Source: Candidatus Zixiibacteriota bacterium (lineage in GTDB: Bacteria; Zixibacteria; MSB-5A5; GN15; PGXB01). Taken from it: DNA of 5,343 bases. The first letter of the stretch is position 1. The number at the start of each line of letters is the position of its first letter. The stretch covers positions 1-5,343 of the forward strand of contig DAOWOO010000123.1 of the NCBI GenBank assembly GCA_030642025.1, written 5' to 3'. Shown here piece by piece: positions 1 through 5,343 of the stretch. The notes under the pieces were generated by a model that was given only the letters and a program-made list of their open reading frames with translations, was not told the DNA's origin and did no database searches. The translations under genes and the position numbers were made by a program.

Positions 1-2
1 AG

Positions 3-464
3 AGCCTCGGGAAAGCCAATGGCAAAATGCGCAACAATGTCTTTGTCGGTGCTCTGAATATCCCCGAGGATATCGAATTGGGCGATTATGTATATTTCGA
101 GGTCGAACTGCCGGATAATGGTCTTTCCGGCGAATCCGATCATATCCCGGCCTGGCCTTTAGTAGAAGTCACTAATATGAAATGGAGCGCCAAAGAAGCC
201 CGGCGGGGAGACTGTCTCAAGCTCACGGCTGATGTCTCCGAAGTGCCCGATGAAACCGAGGCGATGGTGACTATATACGAATACGATCAGGATGGCATCC
301 ATGATTTAATCGCCGAGATTCCGGCTATGGTCAAAGAGGGTAAGATCGAGCTATTGTGGGATTACGAATATTACGAGGATACCGATGAACTCTCCACCGA
401 AGAGGAACTTCAAAAATACGGCAACAGTTACAATCCGCCGGAGTATTTCTTCACGATAAAATAG
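3..464 (+). CDS. C-terminal part of a spike/tip-associated secretion protein (5' end outside window)
   Basis: The frame is already open at base 3, so the gene probably begins left of the window. The ATG at 27 could start a 145-residue protein, but only a weak GGGAAA at 9-14 precedes it, and the residues before it (SLGKANGK) read as ordinary protein. The segment is acidic and beta-rich, with no signal peptide or membrane segment. From about residue 50 after that ATG (motifs NMKWSAKEARRGD, then LTADV, then VTIYEYDQDG) it looks like an Ig-like strand domain, ending in NPPEYFFTIK. Such modules resemble, from memory, C-terminal extensions of VgrG/PAAR-type tip proteins of type VI secretion systems. 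That assignment is inferred, because no gp5/gp27 or PAAR core lies in the window. The frame ends at TAG (462-464), but homologous-looking sequence continues in the -1 frame, so the product is probably not complete here. It lies upstream of a candidate effector and a Clp ATPase. Confidence 0.6.
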   Translation, partial: SLGKANGKMRNNVFVGALNIPEDIELGDYVYFEVELPDNGLSGESDHIPAWPLVEVTNMKWSAKEARRGDCLKLTADVSEVPDETEAMVTIYEYDQDGIHDLIAEIPAMVKEGKIELLWDYEYYEDTDELSTEEELQKYGNSYNPPEYFFTIK

Positions 465-466
465 GC
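456..466 (+). other. -1 frameshift junction (AAAA then TAG)
   Basis: The upstream frame reads ATA AAA TAG (456-464). Moving back one base within the AAAA run at 458-461 gives AAA ATA GGC GCC, so FFTIK continues as IGATEYGKEQESG. The Lys tRNA on AAA (459-461) could re-pair perfectly with AAA (458-460), and a stop codon occupies the next position. A Shine-Dalgarno-like GGAG lies at 440-443, 14 nt upstream of the run. That is somewhat farther than the roughly 10-nt spacing of the known dnaX stimulator. Only weak stems are visible downstream, such as GCCA 467-470 with TGGC 478-481. One extra A in the run would restore a single frame, so an assembly or sequencing deletion in the homopolymer is the simplest explanation, followed by a genuine mutation and then programmed slippage. 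Confidence 0.6.
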
Positions 467-1048
467 GCCACCGAATATGGCAAGGAGCAGGAATCGGGCA
501 TCCTGGAATTCAAGGATTGGTTTGAAGTGCAGTACAAAGACCCTGATGGCAAACCGGCCGCTGAATGGGAATATACCGCGATATTACCCGACGGCACCGA
601 GAAAAAAGGCAAAACCGATAAGAACGGATATGTAAAACTTAAGGACATTCCCCCCGGCAAAATTGAGGTCAGACTTGGGGCCGAAGATGATGAGGAGGAG
701 GAAGCAGAGGAAGCCGAGCAGGAAGAACAAGCCGAAGAGCAATCCGAAGAGCAATCCGAAGAAGAAGTGGAAATAGAATCAGGCGATGAAGAGGAAGAAG
801 AAGAAATTGTCCAGGACAGCTCTTCGACTCAGCAGGAGGAAACCACTCCCGCAACGGAAGAGGAAGAACAGGAAGCGACTCAGATAGAGGCTGAAGACGC
901 CGAGGAAGATGCTTTAATGCAGGGCTTGGCCGGCCAGGAAGATTCGCATGTTGAGCAATCCGATGACAGCCAGAATCCGGATGATTCCGGGGGCAGTGGC
1001 TCGGAAACTCAGGAGGATTCGGAGGAAGAAGAGGAAATTCAGTCCTGA
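461..1048 (+). CDS. Frame-shifted continuation: regulatory-like beta domain plus Glu-rich acidic tail
   Basis: This frame is open from 461 to the TGA at 1046-1048. A GTG at 527 could give a separate 173-residue protein, but no ribosome binding site precedes it and it falls inside the recognisable domain, so I read the segment as the rest of the gene entering from the left. The first about 70 residues (LEFKDWFEV, then KDPDGKPA, LPDGTEKKGKTDKNGYVKL and IPPGKIEVRL) have the DPDGKP...G.T...G...L..IPPG pattern of small carboxypeptidase-regulatory-like beta domains. These commonly decorate T6SS tip and effector proteins. The last 122 residues (DNA 680-1045) are low-complexity: by my count 45 Glu and 12 Asp, with no Lys or Arg. 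The tail is expected to be disordered and highly soluble. Its role is unknown; binding or shielding a basic partner is possible, since the next gene product is strongly basic. Confidence 0.55.
   Translation: MGATEYGKEQESGILEFKDWFEVQYKDPDGKPAAEWEYTAILPDGTEKKGKTDKNGYVKLKDIPPGKIEVRLGAEDDEEEEAEEAEQEEQAEEQSEEQSEEEVEIESGDEEEEEEIVQDSSSTQQEETTPATEEEEQEATQIEAEDAEEDALMQGLAGQEDSHVEQSDDSQNPDDSGGSGSETQEDSEEEEEIQS
680..1045 (+). repeat. Low-complexity GAA/GAG tract encoding an acidic tail
   Basis: The coding strand is dominated by GAA and GAG codons with interspersed GAT, CAG, CAA and TCC, giving a purine-rich stretch of about 365 bases. GAA and GAG are mixed and no single unit repeats throughout, so the tract does not look like a pure microsatellite. 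Selection on amino-acid composition is the more natural reading. Confidence 0.75.
734..757 (+). repeat. Two tandem 12-bp units (EEQS x2)
   Basis: GAAGAGCAATCC occurs twice back to back (734-745 and 746-757), followed by GAAGAAGAA. Each unit encodes Glu-Glu-Gln-Ser. The exact duplication suggests slippage-driven length change within the acidic tail. Because it is a multiple of three, it keeps the frame. Confidence 0.8.
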
Positions 1049-1111
1049 TGAAAAACGAGTTGATTACATTTAAAGCATGTCTGATAAAGTAAAGCCAGGA
1101 TATATTTAATT

Positions 1112-3676
1112 ATGGCCGGAGCTTATCAATTAACCTTTAATCTGCCCACCGGTGAGAAACTGGCAATACCACTTTTCTGTCCGGCAAAAAAAGAGCCGTG
1201 TCTTTTAAGCAAGGCCCAGAAAGCGCATGAGGCCTTCATAGATGCCATTCTTGATCTGGAATGGAACAACATGCTCTATGGCGAACGGCTTCAAATGGCA
1301 AAATTTACCCGCACGATTGTTAAATCGGCCACCAAATCATTTACGAAAAAAGGCAAAAAATCCAAGGCCGATGAAATCTGGGAGCGGCTGACAACATCAA
1401 GATATAAGGGTGAATCCACCAGCTATGACAATACCTGGCTGAAGTCAGATGTCGAGATGATGGAAAAGAAGCTTAAGGATTGTCAGAAAAAAATCAATAC
1501 GACCGGCGATGCACTGGTTAAAATTCTTAAAAGTAAAAAATTCCACAATCATATGCATATTTACCACCGCAACCGCACTCTGCCAAATCGCTTTGTCAAA
1601 ATGGTATATGGTGTTGATCCGCCGGCTGCGGGGCCTAAAGTTCCGAAATATCGGGAAATCGATCATTTTATGGCGGTGCTGACGGAAAATCTTGCCATCC
1701 ATGAAAAAGGCCGCAAGGAAATTCTGGAAAAAATGGCTGATCCGACCTGGCTGAAAAACCATAAAGCCTTTGCCGATGTCTGGGGGTATCTGGGGAAATT
1801 CCATGGTACCACCGAGTCGGTCGGTAAATTTCTTCACAACTGGTCACCGATTATTTCGCTAAAGGCCCAGGAGCTTATTAACGCCGGCGGCGTTAAAACC
1901 GCCAAGGCGATTATGAATAACACTGAAATCAAAAAGCATCTTGATCTATTAAAAAAGCATCGTAAACAATCCAATCCGCTTGAATGGCTGGGGCAGAAGG
2001 CGGCTCATTACGAGAAAGGCGCCAAACGCGCGGCTTGGCGGATTAGAAAAAGAGGCCAATGGAAAAGCGCCATTAATGCCTGGATGAAACCGGGCGGGCG
2101 TGAATTCGATCAGGTGTTTACTGCAAAAATGAAAAAGGCCGAATGGCAGGGAATGATGAATGTCGCCTGGATTAAGCTGACATTTGACGGAGTGGCGTTC
2201 ATTCTCTCATCGGCGGCCATAGTCTCCAATATCAAGGACGCCAAGGGGAAGGATTTTCTCGGTGCGGCAAATGATCTGATGGGGTTGACCAAAACGGTTC
2301 TTGAACACTGTGTCGAGCCCCAGATGCGCATGCAGGGTTTGGCTTTGAGAGTTGATGCCTACGGAGCCAAGGCGAAAGGTCTAAAGCAGGCTTCTCATGC
2401 ATTCAGGTTACGGGCACGGGCTGTAACGATGAGAGCTGACCGGGTCGCCGCATGGGCCAAATGGCTGGGCGTGGCCGGGTGTCTTATAAATGCCTTCTTT
2501 GCGGGTATGTCGACTCACAAGGCCTATAAACGAGGGGATTGGAAAGAACTGGCCATACATGGCGCCGGAGTTGCACTGGCCGTGTCCGGGGCAGTGGCAA
2601 TTATTATGGGCGCTTCAATGGCCTCAGGCATACTCGCCATAGTCGGATTTATTTTTGCCATTATTGTGACACTTGTTTCGGATACGCCCCTTGAGAATTA
2701 TATCGAAGATATTGAGTGGGGTATCAGAGGATATAGGCATAACATCAAGGTGAAAGATACAATTATTGGATATTATAAGCTTTATAATATGCGGATGAAA
2801 TATATCGTTGTCGAGGCTGACAACAACGAATCATATATTGATGTCAAATGCAGTTTAATGTCAGATATAACACCTATTTTCATAGAAGTGGTCACTGTCA
2901 ATCATAAGAGAAAAGCAGTAGGGCTTATTGACACTCACCGGGGACCGATGGTCCAGTACGAGACAATCGTCACCGAGAAATCGGTCGGTCGATTCAGGAC
3001 CTTTCCGGGGATGAAATATGTCAGAAGGAAAATCGGGCGGGTTAAAAAAGAAGGATACAAGTGGGATAATCCGCATTTGAAATATATAAAAGAGCTTTCG
3101 ATTAAGGATATCTGGGATATTATTCCAGGGAGAAAAATCATCCGTGATGGAAAAACAAGATACACAATCAGGGCCGGTATCGATCCATCCAACAACCCCA
3201 CAATGAAAATCAAGAAGATGGCTGTTAATACTTCTATCAGCGGTGTCAAATTCCCGCCGCCCCAAAAACCGATTCTTCATACACCAGCCGGGCTGTCCAG
3301 TTATAAGCGGGTTAACAGAACAATGTACTTGCATAAGGGGTATCCCTGGAAAAGCCGCAGGTATATTAAGTATCCACCCGATTGGTTTACAGTATATGTC
3401 TATACCAAATATGCCCCCAATTGTAAAATATGGGTTACCTGTGAAGTATACGGACAGACAATTAGTAATACTGTGCCGATAGCGGATAAGAAAACAAAAG
3501 AAGGATTCAATAAAACCCCGGTTAAACTAAAACTTGTGAATCCTCATCGGGGTGATGAATACCGGCTGAATCTTAAATACCGGTTACTGGATGCTAACAA
3601 TAAGACGCTGGCAAGCTCTTCATATTATGTGGATGTTGCCCATGACGACTATGTTGAAAAGAACAGATTAAGATAA
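1112..3676 (+). CDS. Large basic membrane-active protein, candidate VasX/BTH_I2691-like T6SS effector
   Basis: This is an 854-residue protein whose function is not firmly recognised. The start is ATG at 1112 with AGGA at 1097-1100, an 11-nt and therefore rather long spacing. There is no N-terminal signal peptide. Residues 1-345 are mainly helical and rich in Lys and His. Residues about 349-371 and 448-466 are moderately hydrophobic. Residues 481-500 and 503-523 form a strong hydrophobic hairpin rich in Gly, Ala and Ile, followed at once by SDTPLENYIEDIEWG (523-537). That hairpin with a D-x-PLE-x-(W/Y)-(L/I) continuation recalls colicin-like pore-forming T6SS effectors of the VasX/BTH_I2691 type; this is pattern recognition, not an alignment. 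Residues about 540-854 are beta-rich, and 755-842 look like an Ig-like sandwich. The gene lies 63 bp after the tip-like gene, as cargo often does. No obvious immunity gene follows before the Clp ATPase. It could instead be a structural or tip-loaded membrane protein. Confidence 0.6.
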   Translation: MAGAYQLTFNLPTGEKLAIPLFCPAKKEPCLLSKAQKAHEAFIDAILDLEWNNMLYGERLQMAKFTRTIVKSATKSFTKKGKKSKADEIWERLTTSRYKGESTSYDNTWLKSDVEMMEKKLKDCQKKINTTGDALVKILKSKKFHNHMHIYHRNRTLPNRFVKMVYGVDPPAAGPKVPKYREIDHFMAVLTENLAIHEKGRKEILEKMADPTWLKNHKAFADVWGYLGKFHGTTESVGKFLHNWSPIISLKAQELINAGGVKTAKAIMNNTEIKKHLDLLKKHRKQSNPLEWLGQKAAHYEKGAKRAAWRIRKRGQWKSAINAWMKPGGREFDQVFTAKMKKAEWQGMMNVAWIKLTFDGVAFILSSAAIVSNIKDAKGKDFLGAANDLMGLTKTVLEHCVEPQMRMQGLALRVDAYGAKAKGLKQASHAFRLRARAVTMRADRVAAWAKWLGVAGCLINAFFAGMSTHKAYKRGDWKELAIHGAGVALAVSGAVAIIMGASMASGILAIVGFIFAIIVTLVSDTPLENYIEDIEWGIRGYRHNIKVKDTIIGYYKLYNMRMKYIVVEADNNESYIDVKCSLMSDITPIFIEVVTVNHKRKAVGLIDTHRGPMVQYETIVTEKSVGRFRTFPGMKYVRRKIGRVKKEGYKWDNPHLKYIKELSIKDIWDIIPGRKIIRDGKTRYTIRAGIDPSNNPTMKIKKMAVNTSISGVKFPPPQKPILHTPAGLSSYKRVNRTMYLHKGYPWKSRRYIKYPPDWFTVYVYTKYAPNCKIWVTCEVYGQTISNTVPIADKKTKEGFNKTPVKLKLVNPHRGDEYRLNLKYRLLDANNKTLASSSYYVDVAHDDYVEKNRLR

Positions 3677-3740
3677 GATTAATAATCAAGGCGAAAGCTT
3701 GTATGGCAGGATATGGATTTGTAAGTGACGGATAAAACGC

Positions 3741-3769
3741 TTGACTTTGACTGGTCGTGAATTTATGTT
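3741..3769 (+). promoter_or_regulatory. Candidate sigma70-type promoter for the Clp ATPase gene
   Basis: TTGACT (3741-3746; consensus TTGACA) is separated by 17 nt from TATGTT (3764-3769; 4 of 6 matches to TATAAT). The -35 hexamer is directly duplicated (TTGACT at 3747-3752), though the second copy pairs with no better -10. Transcription would begin near 3776, leaving a leader of about 80 nt before the ATG at 3858. The site lies in the only sizeable intergenic gap (3677-3857, 181 bp), in which I see no terminator hairpin and no convincing gene. Confidence 0.4.
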
Positions 3770-3857
3770 TTTTATTTAGGGAAATTATCGCAACAGGGTA
3801 GTTTCTTCGAGAGAATATCCGATCTGTATGTAAAAACATGGAGTGAAATAATTTGAT

Positions 3858-5321
3858 ATGGATATTGCCAATTACTCATCGGATTCAAGACTCGTTATAA
3901 AAAGCGCCCGTGAGGTGACGACTTCGTTCCGGCATCCGGAGATCGAGGTCGAACACCTGCTGATTGCCGTAATCAGGCATGAAGGTTCCGAAGTCGAGAC
4001 GATTTTGAATCTGGTCGGCAAAAGCCCGGCCTATATCGAGCATATCGTTGAAACATACCTCAAAGACCAGTCCAGCCGCTCGGCGCCGCGCGAAAACGTG
4101 ACTATTTCGCCGGCTGTTGAGGATGTTCTGACACAGGCGATTGAAGAGAAAAATAAACTCTACGACGCTCTGGTCGAGCCGGAGCATATTCTTATTGCCA
4201 TTTTTGACCCCAAATCAAAGCTCGCCCCATATATCACCGACAAAATCGGTCTGACCAAAGAGAATATTTACCGGGCTATTGCCGAGAGTAAATCGGTCGA
4301 GGAAATCACATCAACAGCGGCCAAAAAGGCGGGAGCCGGGATTGACATAGATGAGAAAAAGGCGGTTGTGGCAGGTACCTTGCGCTACTGTGTCGATCTG
4401 ACCAATCAGGCCGCCGCCGGCGAATTCGACCCCTGTATCGGACGCGACAGTGAAATCCAGCAGGTCATTCAGATTCTTCTGCGCCGCCGCAAAAACAGCC
4501 CGGTATTAACCGGCGGAGCTGGCGTGGGCAAAACGGCCATTGTCGAAGGTTTCGCCCAGGCGGTGATCAATGAAAAAGTTCCGAAGGCCCTTAGTGGTGT
4601 AAAAGTAATGGAAGTTGATATGGGCGGTCTGGTGGCCGGGGCAAAATATAAGGGCGAATTTGAAGAGAGATTTAAATCCCTGATCAGTGAGGTTATCAAA
4701 AGCGGGGGCAAGATTGTTCTTTTCATCGATGAGATTCATACTATTACCAGTGCTGGCAGTACCGGAGGCGGAATGGATGCCGCCAACCTGATAAAACCCG
4801 CTCTGGCCCGCGGACAATTGCGGCTGATTGGGGCCACCACCGAGGAAGAATACACCAAGTATTTGGAAAAGGACAAGGCTCTCGACCGCCGTTTCGAGCG
4901 AGTCAAGGTTGAAGAGCCATCGGTGGAGGACTCAATTCGCATTGTTAGGGGTGTGGTCCCGAAATATGAGGAACATCATAACGTTACTTACACCATGGAT
5001 GCAATTGTCGGTTCGGCCAAGTATGCCAAACGGTATCTCAGTGAGCGCAATCTTCCCGATATCGCACTGGACATAGTCGATGAGGCGGCCTCACAGTTTT
5101 CGGTGAAGCGCGAGTTTTCCAACAGTGCCTTCCCGGAAATGGAAAAGCAGATAACTGAACTTGAAAAGATGATCGCCGACTGCAAGGGGAAGGATCCCGA
5201 CAAGGATAATGAGGTATTCGATAAATTATATGACGCCTATGACGAGTTTTCTCGTAAAATGAACATGCTCCAGGAGTACTGGGGATACCGGCTGGAAACC
5301 GGCAAGAAGGCGGGAGAATAA
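3858..5321 (+). CDS. Clp/Hsp100 AAA+ ATPase, ClpB/ClpV class, N domain plus D1 only
   Basis: The 487-residue hexameric-type ATPase starts at ATG 3858, with GGAG at 3840-3843 (14-nt spacing). No in-frame upstream start is possible because GTG 3843 runs into TAA. Residues 1-150 form a double Clp N-domain, with the repeat cores EVEHLLIAVI and VEPEHILIAI. The AAA+ D1 module shows DPCIGRD (191-197), Walker A GGAGVGKT (219-226), pore loop AKYKGEFEERF (262-272), Walker B VLFIDE (287-292), sensor 1 IGATT (324-328), arginine fingers DRRFE (343-347) and the LPDIALDIVDEAA helix (399-411). The Walker A has Gly where ClpB and ClpV usually have Glu (GEPGVGKT/GEAGVGKT). Residues about 427-480 are a short charged helical segment, like a reduced middle domain. 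The protein then stops, where ClpB and ClpV (about 850-900 residues) continue into D2. In a secretion locus the likely role is sheath disassembly (ClpV-like); a chaperone or unfoldase role is also possible. Confidence 0.9.
   Translation: MDIANYSSDSRLVIKSAREVTTSFRHPEIEVEHLLIAVIRHEGSEVETILNLVGKSPAYIEHIVETYLKDQSSRSAPRENVTISPAVEDVLTQAIEEKNKLYDALVEPEHILIAIFDPKSKLAPYITDKIGLTKENIYRAIAESKSVEEITSTAAKKAGAGIDIDEKKAVVAGTLRYCVDLTNQAAAGEFDPCIGRDSEIQQVIQILLRRRKNSPVLTGGAGVGKTAIVEGFAQAVINEKVPKALSGVKVMEVDMGGLVAGAKYKGEFEERFKSLISEVIKSGGKIVLFIDEIHTITSAGSTGGGMDAANLIKPALARGQLRLIGATTEEEYTKYLEKDKALDRRFERVKVEEPSVEDSIRIVRGVVPKYEEHHNVTYTMDAIVGSAKYAKRYLSERNLPDIALDIVDEAASQFSVKREFSNSAFPEMEKQITELEKMIADCKGKDPDKDNEVFDKLYDAYDEFSRKMNMLQEYWGYRLETGKKAGE
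5312..5316 (+). promoter_or_regulatory. Ribosome binding site of the next ORF
   Basis: GGGAG lies inside the last codons of the Clp ATPase gene, 7 nt before the ATG at 5324. This near-ideal spacing is better than those of the two upstream genes. It supports a genuine separate translation start rather than a frameshifted continuation. Confidence 0.65.
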
Positions 5322-5323
5322 TC

Positions 5324-5343
5324 ATGGATAAAATGCCGCTGGA
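5324..5343 (+). CDS. Start of the next gene, truncated by the window edge
   Basis: ATG at 5324-5326 begins two bases after the TAA (5319-5321) of the Clp ATPase gene and reads MDKMPL before the window ends. The strong ribosome binding site and 2-nt gap imply translational coupling within one operon. Six residues are too few to name the product. Given the ATPase ends after D1, a protein carrying the missing D2 module is one possibility; any other secretion component is equally compatible. Confidence 0.55.

Noticed and set aside
477..635. Short + strand ORF from ATG 477, in a third frame of the tip-like gene
   Set aside because: It overlaps the recognisable regulatory-like domain in another frame and its product has no plausible protein pattern.
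669..854. Minus-strand 61-codon ORF opposite the acidic tract, rich in Leu, Arg and Pro
   Set aside because: It is the complement of GAA/GAG-rich codons, which contain no antisense stops. The composition is an artefact and no ribosome binding site was seen.
1048..1092. 14-codon ORF (starts MKNELITF) whose ATG overlaps the preceding TGA
   Set aside because: The overlap suggests coupling, but the product is too short and has no recognisable feature. Chance is more likely.
3687..3701. CAAG...CTTG inverted repeat just after the effector stop, considered as a terminator
   Set aside because: The stem is only 4 bp with no following T tract. The T-rich run at 3768-3777 has no hairpin before it.
3594..3839. 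Minus-strand 81-codon ORF across the end of the 854-residue gene and the gap, with a short hydrophobic stretch (possible immunity protein)
   Set aside because: About a third of it is antisense to a real gene. It has only one weak hydrophobic segment, no clear ribosome binding site seen, and the opposite orientation to all neighbours.
4469..4942. Overlapping minus-strand ORFs opposite the Clp D1 region
   Set aside because: The + strand encodes every AAA+ motif in order here, so these are antisense shadows.

Overview
The window looks like part of a type VI secretion-like or related contractile-injection locus in a bacterium, probably Gram-negative. The organism cannot be named from the sequence. 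Base composition is mixed, roughly half G+C, and AT-richer between about 2700 and 3700. No rRNA, tRNA, CRISPR array or insertion sequence is visible. All recognisable genes are on the + strand.

Layout. (1) Bases 3-1048 hold the 3' part of a gene that enters from the left edge. It encodes a beta-rich, Ig-like and carboxypeptidase-regulatory-like extension of the sort seen on secreted spike or tip proteins, followed by a 122-residue Glu-rich tail with no Lys or Arg. The reading frame breaks once, by -1, at an AAAA run followed directly by TAG (458-464). This is a sequencing indel, a real mutation or a programmed frameshift. (2) Bases 1112-3676 encode a basic 854-residue protein. It has a long helical N-terminal half, a hydrophobic hairpin followed by a D-x-PLE motif, and a beta-rich C-terminus. 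The arrangement recalls VasX/BTH_I2691-like colicin-type T6SS effectors. (3) A 181-bp gap carries a plausible sigma70-type promoter. (4) Bases 3858-5321 encode a Clp/Hsp100 ATPase (ClpB/ClpV class) with the N domain, a complete first AAA+ module and a short helical middle segment. It stops where a second AAA+ module would be expected. (5) A new ORF with a strong ribosome binding site starts 2 nt later and runs off the window.

Working model (inference): the spike-like protein carries or caps the basic membrane-active protein as cargo, perhaps through charge pairing with its acidic tail. The Clp-type ATPase would recycle the contracted sheath, as ClpV does in T6SS. The most unusual points are the ATPase that ends after D1 with a tightly coupled downstream ORF, the acidic-tail/basic-effector pair, and the tail lying behind a -1 frameshift at a slip-prone site.
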